From the NCBI RefSeq assembly GCF_900177685.1, contig NZ_FXAY01000008.1:62001-126000 (forward strand): a stretch of 64,000 nt of DNA, given 5' to 3'. Origin of the DNA: Agreia pratensis (GTDB taxonomy: Bacteria; Actinomycetota; Actinomycetes; Actinomycetales; Microbacteriaceae). Position 1 is the first letter of the stretch. Each line of letters opens with the position of its first letter. This document shows, piece after piece, positions 24,353-33,787 of the stretch. The position numbers and the translations under genes are program-made. The notes under the pieces were generated by a model. The model was not told where the DNA came from, did no database searches, and worked only from the letters and a program-made list of their open reading frames with translations.

Positions 24353-26662
24353 TCACGACCGATCGTGCGTGATCGTCGCCGTCGTCACGGCCGGCGCGTC
24401 CGAACCGAACAGGTAGTCTCCTCCGGTCAGCCGCACCGATGCCGTGGTCTGCTTGTGCGCGCACGAGCTTCCCACCCACAGCTCGACGTCGCCGGGCTCG
24501 ACGACCCGAACGAAGTCGCGATTCGTGAAACCGAGCCGCGCGGAAGGAACGTCGAACACCACTCGCGCCTGCTCGCCCGGCTCGAGGTCGACGCGCACGT
24601 AGCCGAGCAATTGCGCAACAGGACGGGTCACGCTTGCGACCACGTCGTGCCCATAGATCTGCACGAGATCGCTCCCCGCACGTTTTCCCGTGTTACGAAC
24701 GAGCACGCTCGCCCGGATGACACCGTCGGTCGGCACATCCCCGTCGACTCGCAGGTCCGTTCTATCGAAGGTCGTGTAGCCCATCCCGAAGCCGAAAGCT
24801 CGCACGGGTGTGCTGTCTGAGCTGGTCACGTCGTTGGGTCCGCCGAGGAGCGGATGCAGGTAGCTGTACGGCTGCGCTCCAGCGGAGCGCGGAAGCGAGA
24901 CCGGCAGGTGGCCAGAGGGGTGCGCGTCTCCTGCCAGGATCTCGACGAGAGCCGAACCGCCCTCCTCCCCTGGAAAGAACGACTGCACCACCGCTGCGGC
25001 GGCGCCTCCGCCGTCGAGGGCCCACCCGATCGCATACGGACGGCCCGAGAGCACCACCATGACGACGGGCGTTCCCACGGCAATGACCGACTCGACGAGT
25101 TCACGTTGGATACCTGGCAGCTCGAGCGATTCCACATCGTTGCCTTCACCGACGGTTCCACGCCCGAAGAGTCCGGCACGATCCCCCACAACGACGATGG
25201 CGACGTCGCTCGATCGAGCGGACTCCACGGCTGCCGCGATGCCCGAGCGGTCGTCGCCCTCCACCGCGCATCCCTCGTGACGATCGATCCGCGCGTCCGG
25301 ATACCGCGCGCGAAGCTCCTCAGCCACGGTCGGAATCTCGAATCCGAGCGGCACTCCGGGGTGGTGAGCGAGTACGTGGTTGGCGAACGAATAGCAGCCC
25401 ATCAGGGCCTCGGCACTGTCGGCGTTCGGACCGATCAGGGCTATCTTCGCGGGAGCGCCGAGGGGCAAGGTCGAATCATTCGACAGCAGCACGATCGACT
25501 TCTCCGCGAGTTCACGCGCGATCGCACGGTGCTCGGTGTCGTCGAGATCGATGGATGCGGGGGGCGAGTCGAAGGTGGCGTCGAGCAGACCGAGTTGCTC
25601 CTTCTGTGACAGCACCCGCAGAACTGCGCGATCGACGAGCCTTTCCGGAGTCCGCCCGTCTCGAACACGCTCGGCGAGGGGCGCGAGGTAGGCGTCCCCG
25701 CTGGGAAGCTCGACGTCGATTCCCGCCTCGAGGGCGAGGTGCGCCGCGTGGCCCTTGTCGGCCGCGACGGCATGCATCGTCTCGAGGAAAGCGACAGAGA
25801 AGTAGTCCGAGACGACGACACCGTCGAAACCCCAGCGATCGTGCAGGATGCCCGTCAGATAGTCCGCGGTCGCCGCGACCGGTATCCCGTCTATCTCGGC
25901 ATAGGAGTTCATCACGCTGCGAACGCCGCCCGAGCGCAGCGCCATCTCGAAGGGCGGCAGAAACACGTCTTCGATCTCACGTCGGCCGACATGCACCGGT
26001 GCATGGTTTCGGCCGGACTGCGAGGCCGAGTAGCCAACGAAGTGTTTGAGCGTCGCGTGCACCCCCGCGCCCTGGAGTCCGCGCACATATGCCGTGCCGA
26101 TCGTGCCGACGACGTAGGGATCTTCGGCGATGCATTCGTCGACACGCCCCCAACGCGGGTCTCGAATGACGTCGAGCACCGGAGCCAGCCCCTGGTGCAC
26201 CCCGAGTTCGCGCATGGAACGGCCGATCGCGTGACCCATGCGTTCGACGAGCTGCGGATCGAAAGCCGCACCCCAGGCCAACGGAGTGGGAAAGGTGGCG
26301 GCTTTCCACGCGGCGAGGCCGGTCAGGCATTCCTCGTGCACGAGAGCGGGGATCCCGAGCCTGGTCTCGGTCTGCAGCCGTCGCTGTTCAGACCACAACC
26401 ACGAGGCGCGCTCCGCGGGCTCGACCGGGCGCGTTCCGTAGACCCGGGTGAGATGCCCGAGTCCGTGCACCGTCGCATCCTCGTACCTGGCCGACGACGC
26501 CATCTCGCCAGCCATAGGCGCGACGACCTCGTCGCCCTGGTCGACCCAGAACCCCACGAGTTGCGCGAGTTTCTCGTCGAGCGTCATTTGCGACAGCAGC
26601 TCGAGCACACGGCTCGATGCCTCGGGAGTCGCCGCGGCCAACTCCACGTGATCGATGCTCAT
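24353..26662 (-). CDS. Glycoside hydrolase family 3 (beta-glucosidase/beta-xylosidase type)
   Basis: 769 residues without a signal peptide, so intracellular. N-terminal TIM barrel with the nucleophile Asp286 in VVVSDYFSV and the substrate-binding KHFVGY, then the alpha/beta sandwich (KSIVLLSNDSTLPLG, VVVLSGRPYAIGWAL) and a C-terminal fibronectin III-like domain. It cleaves beta-linked glucosides, xylosides or related oligosaccharides brought in by the adjacent ABC importer. Last gene of a four-gene operon (binding protein, two permeases, GH3), five bases after the permease. Confidence 0.93.
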   Translation of the reverse strand: MSIDHVELAAATPEASSRVLELLSQMTLDEKLAQLVGFWVDQGDEVVAPMAGEMASSARYEDATVHGLGHLTRVYGTRPVEPAERASWLWSEQRRLQTETRLGIPALVHEECLTGLAAWKAATFPTPLAWGAAFDPQLVERMGHAIGRSMRELGVHQGLAPVLDVIRDPRWGRVDECIAEDPYVVGTIGTAYVRGLQGAGVHATLKHFVGYSASQSGRNHAPVHVGRREIEDVFLPPFEMALRSGGVRSVMNSYAEIDGIPVAATADYLTGILHDRWGFDGVVVSDYFSVAFLETMHAVAADKGHAAHLALEAGIDVELPSGDAYLAPLAERVRDGRTPERLVDRAVLRVLSQKEQLGLLDATFDSPPASIDLDDTEHRAIARELAEKSIVLLSNDSTLPLGAPAKIALIGPNADSAEALMGCYSFANHVLAHHPGVPLGFEIPTVAEELRARYPDARIDRHEGCAVEGDDRSGIAAAVESARSSDVAIVVVGDRAGLFGRGTVGEGNDVESLELPGIQRELVESVIAVGTPVVMVVLSGRPYAIGWALDGGGAAAAVVQSFFPGEEGGSALVEILAGDAHPSGHLPVSLPRSAGAQPYSYLHPLLGGPNDVTSSDSTPVRAFGFGMGYTTFDRTDLRVDGDVPTDGVIRASVLVRNTGKRAGSDLVQIYGHDVVASVTRPVAQLLGYVRVDLEPGEQARVVFDVPSARLGFTNRDFVRVVEPGDVELWVGSSCAHKQTTASVRLTGGDYLFGSDAPAVTTATITHDRS

Positions 26663-26666
26663 GCCC

Positions 26667-27542
26667 TCAGCCCTTGACCGCGCCGGTGAGTCCGCCGACG
26701 ATACGGCGCTCGAACAGACTGAAGAAGATCAGCGCGGGAATCATGGACAAGGAGGTGAACGCCAGCACCTTGGCCGTGTCGACCGCGTATTGCGAAGCGA
26801 ACGCCTGCGTCCCGAGCGGCAGGGTGAAGGACGACTCGCCGTTCAAGATGAACAGGGGTAGGAGGTAGGCATTCCAGCTTCCGATGAAGGCGAGGATTCC
26901 CACCGTGATGACTCCCGGCAGAGAGAGTCTCAGCACCATGCGGAAGAAGAAGCCGAGCCGGCCCAGCCCATCGATCGCCGCCGCCTCCTGCAACTCATTC
27001 GGGATAGCGGCGAGGAACGGCACCAAGACGATGATCGTCAGCGGCAACGCGAAGGCGATCTGCGGAACGATCACGCCGGCAAGGGAGTTCGTCAGACCCA
27101 GATCGCGTACGAGGATGTACAGCGGCGTGATCGCGACCGTGAGCGGAAACATGAGGCCGGCGGTGAAGAGCCCGTAGACAACACCCCTGCCGCGGAAGGC
27201 ATAGCGTGACAGGCCGTAAGCGGCCATCAGACCGAGCGCGACGACGAATGCCGTCGTGCACACCGCGGTGATCGTCGAGTTGAGCACCTGGGTCCAGAAC
27301 GAACCGCTGGCGAGGACGCTGCCGAAGTTCGACCATGCCCAGGCCTGCGGGAATCCCGATGGATCGACCGTGATCTCGGAGTTGGAGCGGAAGCCGCCGA
27401 GAATGATGTACGCCACAGGGGCCAACATCAGTCCGACGAGAACGAGCGCTACGAAGTAGGAGACCAGGCTCGAACGCCTGCTCTGTTCCGATACGCGCCT
27501 CTTGGGGCGGGGTCGGGATGCGACGGGTGCGGCGATGGCCAT
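26667..27542 (-). CDS. Carbohydrate ABC transporter permease (MalG type)
   Basis: 291 residues with six transmembrane helices and the coupling loop motif (LQEAAAIDGLGRLGFFFRM). MalG-like permeases end soon after the last helix, as here (GGLTGAVKG). It pairs with the MalF-type permease upstream; the start and stop share one base (TGATG). No ATPase gene lies in the operon, so a shared MsiK-type ATPase is likely, as in other actinobacteria. Confidence 0.93.
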   Translation of the reverse strand: MAIAAPVASRPRPKRRVSEQSRRSSLVSYFVALVLVGLMLAPVAYIILGGFRSNSEITVDPSGFPQAWAWSNFGSVLASGSFWTQVLNSTITAVCTTAFVVALGLMAAYGLSRYAFRGRGVVYGLFTAGLMFPLTVAITPLYILVRDLGLTNSLAGVIVPQIAFALPLTIIVLVPFLAAIPNELQEAAAIDGLGRLGFFFRMVLRLSLPGVITVGILAFIGSWNAYLLPLFILNGESSFTLPLGTQAFASQYAVDTAKVLAFTSLSMIPALIFFSLFERRIVGGLTGAVKG

Positions 27543-28558
27543 CAGTGTGCGCCTCCGGTAGTGGTGACCGCTGAATCGCGGCGAAGAATGAAGCGCTGAT
27601 AGAGCAGCGCGACGACGAGTGAGATGAGAAAGATGACGACCGCGACGGCATTGCCGTAGCCGTAACTGCCGGAACTACGACCGTTGGCCACCATGTATGT
27701 CGCCATCGTGGAGGTGCCGGCAGTTCCGGCCACGTACTGCCCCCAGACGATCCAGACGAGGTCGAACAGTTGCAGCGAGCCGATGATCGACAGGAATGCC
27801 CAGATGCGGACGGTCGGACCCATGAGCGGCAGAACGATGTAACGCTGAACCTGCCAGTAGCTGGCGCCATCGATGCGCGCGGCTTCGGTGATCTCGTCGG
27901 GGATCCCCTGTAGGCCGGCGAGGAACAGGATCACGGCGAATCCGACGTACTTCCAGGTGATGATGACCAACAGTGTCCAGATCGCGGCGCCCGGATCGCT
28001 CAGCCAGTCAGTGGCGAGGCTTCCGAGGCCCACCTTCTCGAGGAGACCGTTGAGCGCGCCATTGGACTGGAGCATCAGGCTCCAGCCGAGACCGACGACG
28101 ACCTCGGAGATGACGTAGGGAACGAAGATGAGCACCCGGATCAGCGACTGGAAGCGAAGCCTGCGGTTCAGCAGGAGCGCGATTCCGAGCGCCAGGGGCC
28201 CCTGGAGCACGAGCGACATCACGACGATGAACGCGTTGTGGCTGAGAGCCTCGAGGAATGCCGGATCGGTGAGGATCGTGACGTAGTTGCGCAGCCCGAC
28301 GAAGTCGGTGGCCGCTCCGTAGCCCGACCAACTGAAGAATCCGTAGTATGCCGCCAGCGCCACCGGCAGTATGACGAAGGCGACGAAAACGACGAGTGCG
28401 GGACCGATGAGCAGAAGCAGCTCTGCACGCTTGGGCCAGCGAGAACGCGCTCGTGGGAGCGCGCCCGCCGGGGGCAGCGCCGGAGCGCCTCCCCCGACAG
28501 GGCTCCGGCTGCCCCGCGCAGCTTCTTTCGTGTGCGTTTCTTCGCGCAGGACAGCCAT
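27542..28558 (-). CDS. Carbohydrate ABC transporter permease (MalF type)
   Basis: 338 residues: a cytoplasmic Pro/Arg-rich N-terminus, six transmembrane helices and the coupling motif (EITEAARIDGASYWQVQRYI). It forms a heterodimer with the next permease. The gene follows the binding-protein gene after 11 bases. Substrate is probably a beta-linked oligosaccharide, inferred from the GH3 gene in the operon. Confidence 0.93.
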   Translation of the reverse strand: MAVLREETHTKEAARGSRSPVGGGAPALPPAGALPRARSRWPKRAELLLLIGPALVVFVAFVILPVALAAYYGFFSWSGYGAATDFVGLRNYVTILTDPAFLEALSHNAFIVVMSLVLQGPLALGIALLLNRRLRFQSLIRVLIFVPYVISEVVVGLGWSLMLQSNGALNGLLEKVGLGSLATDWLSDPGAAIWTLLVIITWKYVGFAVILFLAGLQGIPDEITEAARIDGASYWQVQRYIVLPLMGPTVRIWAFLSIIGSLQLFDLVWIVWGQYVAGTAGTSTMATYMVANGRSSGSYGYGNAVAVVIFLISLVVALLYQRFILRRDSAVTTTGGAH

Positions 28559-28569
28559 CGTTGCTTCTC

Positions 28570-29853
28570 CTAGGACTTCGCTGCGGCGGCGTTCACTGCG
28601 TCGACGATGCTCTGAGCATCGCCCTTGCCAGCGAACATGTCGACGACGGCCACGTTGAGCGCGTTACCCACGTTCTGTCCGTACAGTGTGTCCAGCCACA
28701 CGCTCACGTAAGGAGCGTTGTTGTAGGCGGCCAGCACGTCTTTCAGAGCGGGGTCGGAGACACTCGACTGGGCCTCGGTCGATGCGGGCAGGGTCTGGAA
28801 CGCGGTGGCGTACGCCTCCTGGTTGGCCTTCTCTGCGATGAAGTTCAGGAAGTCGACACACTCTTTCGGAGCATTGACCCAGCAGCTGAAGCCGTCGACG
28901 CCGCCCATCATGGCGCCGTTCTCTCCGTCGCCGCCCGGTACCTCGGGGAACGGGAACCACTTGAGATCGGCAAGCGGCTTCTCGTCGGGGGTGAGGGATG
29001 CGATCACTCCCGGATCCCACGCACCCATCAGCTCCATGCTGGCCTGCTTGTTCGCGAGCAGGCCGGCCGAGGAGCCTGCACCCTGCTGCGCGGACGTGGT
29101 GAGGAATCCATCGTTGAATGGCTCCGTCTTGATGAACTTCTGCAGGTTTTCGCCCGCCTTCAGCCAGCAATCGTCATCGAAGCTGCGGCTCGTGGCTGCT
29201 TTGTTGAGCACATCCTGCGAGCAGGCACGAAGCGCGAAGTTGTAGTACCAGTGGGCTGCCGGCCACGCATCCTTTGCGCCGACGGCGATCGGGGCGATGC
29301 CCGCGGCCTTCAGCTTCTCGTCGGCGGCCTCGAGGTCGCTGATCGTCTTCGGGGTGTCCGTGACCCCCGCCTGAGCGAACAGATCCGACGAATAGAAGAA
29401 GCCGGAGGGCAGAACCGCCGTGGGAACTCCGTAGTTCTTACCGTCGATCTCGAAAGCCGACAGGCTGTTTCCGACGGCCTTCTTCGTTGCGTCGCTGAGT
29501 CCCGCCGTGAGATCCATCGCCTGACCGGCCTTGACGACGTCGGCGAGCTTGCCGCCACCGCGCGCCATGAAGATGTCCGGAGCATCGCCCGAGTTCAGTG
29601 CGGTCTGGAGCTTGCCGTCCATCTCCTCGTTCTGGATCGACTGGAGCTTGACGGTGACGTTGGGGTTCGCTTTCTCGAACGCCGCTGCGGTGTCGTCCCA
29701 GTACTTCTTGCCGTCGCCGGTCGTGGAGTTCTGCCACATCGTCAGCGTGACTTTTCCGTCGGACGAGTCGCTCGATCCGGCGCTGCATCCACTGAGCGCG
29801 AGTGCACCCAGGAGAATCGCGGCCGAGCCAGCGACGAATTTGGTGAGTCTCAT
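28570..29853 (-). CDS. Carbohydrate ABC transporter substrate-binding lipoprotein
   Basis: 427 residues; the signal peptide ends with a perfect lipobox LSGC (Cys23), followed by a Ser/Asp-rich linker and a family-1 solute-binding fold (VTLTMWQNSTTGDGKKYWDD, GDAPDIFMARGGG). It binds the oligosaccharide for the two permeases. The ATG at 29853 was chosen because the signal peptide starts there; an ATG eight codons upstream is possible. A promoter TTGACG-N17-CACACT lies upstream next to the LacI operator region. Confidence 0.92.
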   Translation of the reverse strand: MRLTKFVAGSAAILLGALALSGCSAGSSDSSDGKVTLTMWQNSTTGDGKKYWDDTAAAFEKANPNVTVKLQSIQNEEMDGKLQTALNSGDAPDIFMARGGGKLADVVKAGQAMDLTAGLSDATKKAVGNSLSAFEIDGKNYGVPTAVLPSGFFYSSDLFAQAGVTDTPKTISDLEAADEKLKAAGIAPIAVGAKDAWPAAHWYYNFALRACSQDVLNKAATSRSFDDDCWLKAGENLQKFIKTEPFNDGFLTTSAQQGAGSSAGLLANKQASMELMGAWDPGVIASLTPDEKPLADLKWFPFPEVPGGDGENGAMMGGVDGFSCWVNAPKECVDFLNFIAEKANQEAYATAFQTLPASTEAQSSVSDPALKDVLAAYNNAPYVSVWLDTLYGQNVGNALNVAVVDMFAGKGDAQSIVDAVNAAAAKS

Positions 29854-29997
29854 GTGATTCGAACCTGCTCTCTTCATTGAGGGGGCGGCCGCGGCAGTGC
29901 GGGCGCTTTGCTGGTGCACGGGTGGTGCGTCGTGCCGTCCCACCGAGTACTCGGATTCATCAGGATCCGAAGCAACGCTGTCTGGTCGGGCGTGATC

Positions 29998-30047
29998 AGT
30001 GTGCGTGAGTCGATGGGGGCCGTCAAACGTTTTCGAAATCATTTTCG
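29998..30047. promoter_or_regulatory. Promoter/operator region of the GH3 operon and lacI-type gene
   Basis: On the minus strand TTGACG (30026-30021) and CACACT (30003-29998) are 17 bases apart, a promoter for the ABC operon. Overlapping dyads AAACGTTT (30025-30032), TTTCGAAA (30031-30038) and CGAAA-TCAT-TTTCG (30034-30047) overlap this -35 and the -35 zone of the LacI-type gene, whose -10 is TAGGCT (30066-30071). This fits a LacI-family operator controlling both directions. Confidence 0.6.
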
Positions 30048-30077
30048 CACGCCTCGTTTCGGCACTAGGCTCGGCCC

Positions 30078-31088
30078 ATGATGGCGAGGGCGACAATCCA
30101 CGATGTCGCTGCGGCGGCGGGCGTTTCCGTCGCCACCGTGTCGAAGGCGGTCAACGGCAGGTACGGCGTTTCACCGGGAACCACCGATCGCGTTCTCGAG
30201 GTCGTCGCGGCGCTCGGGTACGAATCGAGCCTCGTCGCGAGCAGCATGCGTTCGCGTCGCACCGGGGTCATCGGCGTGCTGGTCGCCGGCTTCGAGCCGT
30301 TCAGCGCCGAGGTATTGAAGGGTGTCGCAGTCGGCCTCCGCGACTCGCGGTACGACCTGCTCGCCTACAGCGGATCACGTCGCGGCGAAGGCGACGGCTG
30401 GGAACGTCGCTCGCTGAGCCGCCTGAGCGGCACCCTGATCGACGGGGCGATCATCGTGACCCCGACGATCGTCAATGTCGCAGCCGATGTGCCCATCGTG
30501 GCCGTCGACCCGCACACGGGTCGCGCCGACCTGCCGACCGTCGAAGCCGATAGCCGCGGCGGCGCATTCGAAGCCACCACCTATCTGATCAGCCTCGGGC
30601 ATCGGCGCATCGGTTTCGTATCGGGCCGCCCCGACCTCAAGTCGTCGCGTCTCCGCGACACGGGCTATCGCGAAGCTCTCGCCGCGGCATCCATCGCCTT
30701 CGACCCCACGCTCGTTCGCGTCGGTTTCTACGAGGCCGACACGGCACGCCGTGCGGCCCAGGATCTCCTGACTCGAGACAACCGGCCGACGGCAGTGTTC
30801 GCGGCGAACGACCTATCGGCGATCGCCATCATCGAGGTTGCGCAGTCGCTGGGCCTGGCGGTCCCCCGCGATCTATCGGTGGTCGGCTTCGACGACGTGC
30901 CCGAGGCATCCCGGCTCGTTCTGCCCCTCACGACCGTTCGCCAGCCGATGCAGAGCATCGGTCAGGCTGCCGCACGCATGCTCACCAGCCTGATGGACGG
31001 TGAATCCCTGGCATCGACGCATGTGCTTCTGCCGACACGACTCGTCGCGCGCGCCACCACCGCACCACCCGCCTCCGCGTCGAGCTGA
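30078..31088 (+). CDS. LacI-family transcriptional regulator
   Basis: 336 residues: the N-terminal helix-turn-helix is classical (ATIHDVAAAAGVSVATVSKA) with hinge helix (SSLVASSMRSRRT), followed by a periplasmic-binding-protein-like effector domain (GHRRIGFVSGRPDLKSSRLR, AANDLSAIAIIEVAQS). It is divergent from the GH3/ABC operon and probably represses it until sugar binds. TAGGCT lies six bases before the ATG, so the mRNA is likely leaderless. Confidence 0.93.
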   Translation: MMARATIHDVAAAAGVSVATVSKAVNGRYGVSPGTTDRVLEVVAALGYESSLVASSMRSRRTGVIGVLVAGFEPFSAEVLKGVAVGLRDSRYDLLAYSGSRRGEGDGWERRSLSRLSGTLIDGAIIVTPTIVNVAADVPIVAVDPHTGRADLPTVEADSRGGAFEATTYLISLGHRRIGFVSGRPDLKSSRLRDTGYREALAAASIAFDPTLVRVGFYEADTARRAAQDLLTRDNRPTAVFAANDLSAIAIIEVAQSLGLAVPRDLSVVGFDDVPEASRLVLPLTTVRQPMQSIGQAAARMLTSLMDGESLASTHVLLPTRLVARATTAPPASASS

Positions 31089-31094
31089 GGCGCG

Positions 31095-32816
31095 TCAGCC
31101 GGCGCGGCGTCCGGAGAACAGGGCGTGCAGCAACGGAACCGCCGAGACCGCCATCAGCACTGTGCCGAAGACCACGTCATCTGAACGCACCAGCGCGCCG
31201 GCTATGAGAAGAGCTCCGAAGAGCATGGCCGACACGAGCCTCCTCGCCATGTGCTCGAGGCGAATGACCCGTCGCTCCAGCCCCGGATTGGCGACGGCCA
31301 CCGAACCATCTTCGATGCGCGTCACCAGGCCATCGATGCGCTTCGGAAGATTCACTGCGACAACGGCACCCTCGAGCGCCTTCCGCCCCAGGTCGCTCAC
31401 CACGTTGCCTCGCTCGTCTCGAATCAACTGGGCGGCGTAGGGCTCGACCGAGTCCCAGAGGTTGAATGACGCGTCGAGCGCGCTGCACACACCCGAGGTC
31501 AGCGACATCGCACGGATGATCAGTAAGAAGTTCTCGGGCAGTTGGAAGGGCAGCGACCTGACCACATGTCCGAACTGATCGGCGAACTCGCGGAACTCCC
31601 GTGGATCGACCTCTCGGAGCTCGGCGAATCCCATGCCGCCGAAGCGGGCGAACAGCTGCGTCATGGCGCGCTCGAGTTCCCGAGTGTCTGCAGACGGGAG
31701 CAAGACGCCCACGTCGCGGATCGCATCCACCAGGCCCTTGCCATCGCGTGAGGCGGCGGCGATGAGCAGCTTGCGAAGCCCGCTGCGGGTGTTCGACGGA
31801 ACCTCGCCCATCATGCCGAAGTCGATGAACGTGAGCGTGAAGCCCTGCTTGCCGGTCGTCTCAGATACCTGACCCGTGGGCGTGACGAAGATGTTGCCGG
31901 GGTGCGGATCGGCGTGGAAGAAGCCGTTCGTGAACATCTGATCGAACATGACCGCGGCGAAGACCGGGGCCACATCGGCGGGATCGATGCCCGCCGCGTG
32001 GAGGGCCGCCGCGTCGGTGATCTTGATGGCCGTGACGTCCTCGAGCGTGAGGACCCGGCGGGTGGTGCGCTCCCACACAATCTGTGGAACGGAGACGCGT
32101 TCGTCGCCGGCGAAGTCCGCGGCGAACCTCTCGGAGCTCGCTGCCTCGTGCAGGTAGTCGATCTCCTCGAGGCTCGTCGCCGCGAACTCCTCGACGAGGG
32201 CGGGCATGTCGACCCGATCCGAGACGAGCCGCACGTGACTCAGCCATCCGCCGACCTTGCGTAGTGCGGCCAGGTCGACATCGACGATCTCGTCGATTCC
32301 CGGTCGCTGAACCTTGAGCACGACTCCGGTGAGTCCTGTGTCGGCTGCGGCCGTCGGCGCGAGCATGGCCCGATGGGCCTGGCCGAGGGATGCCGCGGCG
32401 ACCGGTGTCTCATCGACTCGCGCAAACGCCGCGTCGAGCGGCACGCCCAATTCGGCCTCCGCGAGCGCCCGGATCGCAGCGAAGGGAACGGCGGGAACCT
32501 CGTCTTGCAGGCCCTCGAGTTCTTTCGTTATCTCGGGGGGAAGCACATCGAGACGCGACGACATGAATTGGCCGACTTTGATCATGAGCCCGCCGAGGTC
32601 GACGGCCAACACGTGGAAGCTGCGCGCGAATCGCTGCATGCGCCGCGTGCGGGTGCGCTCGGCAATCTTCACCAGCCCGATGCGCGGCAAGAACAGCTCG
32701 AACCACCACGTCACCGCCAGATGCCAGGCCGAGAAGCGCAGGATGCGGCGGTACCGCGCGCGGGTGTTGCCGGCGCCGGACGAGAAGTCTGCCCGGGCCG
32801 GCCTGAGTGACGACAC
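31095..32816 (-). CDS. AarF/UbiB-family (ABC1) atypical kinase
   Basis: 573 residues. The UbiB/ABC1 kinase-like signature is present: KVGQFMSSRLDVLPPEI (KxGQ), an Ala-rich loop AAASLGQAHRA instead of a Gly-rich P-loop, VLKVQRPG, FFHADPHPGNIF and FIDFGMMGE. Two C-terminal hydrophobic helices anchor it. The family supports isoprenoid-quinone and lipid metabolism. GTG 32816 was chosen: AGGA lies nine bases upstream and PadR ends five bases before. The open frame further upstream runs through padR and is not part of the gene. Confidence 0.88.
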   Translation of the reverse strand: MSSLRPARADFSSGAGNTRARYRRILRFSAWHLAVTWWFELFLPRIGLVKIAERTRTRRMQRFARSFHVLAVDLGGLMIKVGQFMSSRLDVLPPEITKELEGLQDEVPAVPFAAIRALAEAELGVPLDAAFARVDETPVAAASLGQAHRAMLAPTAAADTGLTGVVLKVQRPGIDEIVDVDLAALRKVGGWLSHVRLVSDRVDMPALVEEFAATSLEEIDYLHEAASSERFAADFAGDERVSVPQIVWERTTRRVLTLEDVTAIKITDAAALHAAGIDPADVAPVFAAVMFDQMFTNGFFHADPHPGNIFVTPTGQVSETTGKQGFTLTFIDFGMMGEVPSNTRSGLRKLLIAAASRDGKGLVDAIRDVGVLLPSADTRELERAMTQLFARFGGMGFAELREVDPREFREFADQFGHVVRSLPFQLPENFLLIIRAMSLTSGVCSALDASFNLWDSVEPYAAQLIRDERGNVVSDLGRKALEGAVVAVNLPKRIDGLVTRIEDGSVAVANPGLERRVIRLEHMARRLVSAMLFGALLIAGALVRSDDVVFGTVLMAVSAVPLLHALFSGRRAG

Positions 32817-32821
32817 TCGGT

Positions 32822-33385
32822 TCAGTCCTGGGCGAGGATCGAGTACAGGCGTCGACGGGCATCTTCGAGAACGGCAACGGCCTGCTGCACCTGCTCCGGT
32901 GTTCCTGTGCGCCCCACCTGCGCAGCAGCCTGGGCGAGTTCGATACCGGCCTTGGGAAGAGCGCCGAATGCCGGAGCATCTTCCTTCGCATCGGTCGTTG
33001 CCCACGGGGTAGACGTGCCATCGGTGTCGACGACCTGGCGACCCGCGTCGGTGAGCGCGTAGGTCTTGCGACCGTTCGACTCCTCGGCGCTCACGAGCCC
33101 CTCGTCGGCAAGAAGCTGCAGGGTCGGGTAGACGCTTCCGGCACTGGGCTTCCAGCTTCCTCCGGACCGCTCCTCGATCTCGCGGATTATCTGATATCCG
33201 TGCATGGGCTGTTCGGCGAGCAGCGAAAGAACTGCCGCGCGCACGTCGCCCTTGCCCATACGCGTTCCCGCTCCGGCCTTCTTCTCGAAGGTGGCGCGCA
33301 ACTGCTCCATCGCCTGCCACATGCCGTCGGTGTGACCACCGAGATTTCCGAAGTTGAACCCGCCTGCGGGGAATGAGTTGCCCAT
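32822..33385 (-). CDS. PadR-family transcriptional regulator
   Basis: 187 residues: a Gly/Phe-rich N-terminal segment, then a PadR winged helix (GDVRAAVLSLLAEQPMHGYQ, GSVYPTLQLLADEGLVS, NGRKTYALTDAGRQ) and a C-terminal helical region. ATG 33385 has GGAGG six bases upstream; an upstream TTG is less likely. It forms an operon with the AarF kinase gene. The palindrome at 33420-33431 is its probable operator. Confidence 0.92.
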   Translation of the reverse strand: MGNSFPAGGFNFGNLGGHTDGMWQAMEQLRATFEKKAGAGTRMGKGDVRAAVLSLLAEQPMHGYQIIREIEERSGGSWKPSAGSVYPTLQLLADEGLVSAEESNGRKTYALTDAGRQVVDTDGTSTPWATTDAKEDAPAFGALPKAGIELAQAAAQVGRTGTPEQVQQAVAVLEDARRRLYSILAQD

Positions 33386-33419
33386 GATGTCCTCCAAATA
33401 GACTCGCGAACGATACTCA

Positions 33420-33431
33420 ACGATATATCGT
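33420..33431. promoter_or_regulatory. Probable PadR operator
   Basis: ACGATATATCGT is a perfect 12-base palindrome 35 bases upstream of padR, just beyond its -10-like element TATCGT (33415-33410); the half-site ACGATA recurs in that element. AT-rich dyads of this kind are usual for PadR repressors. Confidence 0.65.
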
Positions 33432-33490
33432 CGAAGCTGACAGGCGACTCCGTATTCGACACAATTCCGACGGCGGCGATTCGGGAATTC

Positions 33491-33787
33491 TCAGCCCTTC
33501 TCGCTCTTTTCGAAGTAGAGCGACAGGAAGATCGCCATGGTCGCGGCACCCACTCCGACGGCCACACTTTCGCCGGTCGTGCGGTTGCGACGGAGAAACG
33601 CCGCGCCGGCTGCAGCGTTCAGGGCACTCCACACCACGTTCACCGTCGGCGACGAGAGTCCGCGGCCGGGCGGACGCGCGAACGGCGACGGAAAGCGCCT
33701 GCCCTGCACTCCGGCGATGCCGTGCGGCACCGCGTTGACGAGAAACACACCGGCAGCGAACTGCCTCAGGACCGTGGATCGTGACAT
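33491..33787 (-). CDS. Small membrane protein of unknown function
   Basis: 98 residues with about three hydrophobic segments (VLRQFAAGVFLVNAVPHGIAG, VVWSALNAAAGAAFL, GVGAATMAIFLSLYF). The pattern recalls small actinobacterial membrane proteins with a PHG motif in the first helix, but I know no function. ATG 33787 was chosen since upstream codons in the frame look non-coding; no clear ribosome binding site. Divergent from the DoxX-like gene. Confidence 0.65.
   Translation of the reverse strand: MSRSTVLRQFAAGVFLVNAVPHGIAGVQGRRFPSPFARPPGRGLSSPTVNVVWSALNAAAGAAFLRRNRTTGESVAVGVGAATMAIFLSLYFEKSEKG

Noticed and set aside
28453-29880. 475-codon plus-strand frame opposite the sugar-binding lipoprotein
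   Set aside because: No domain; lipobox and solute-binding motifs belong to the minus strand.
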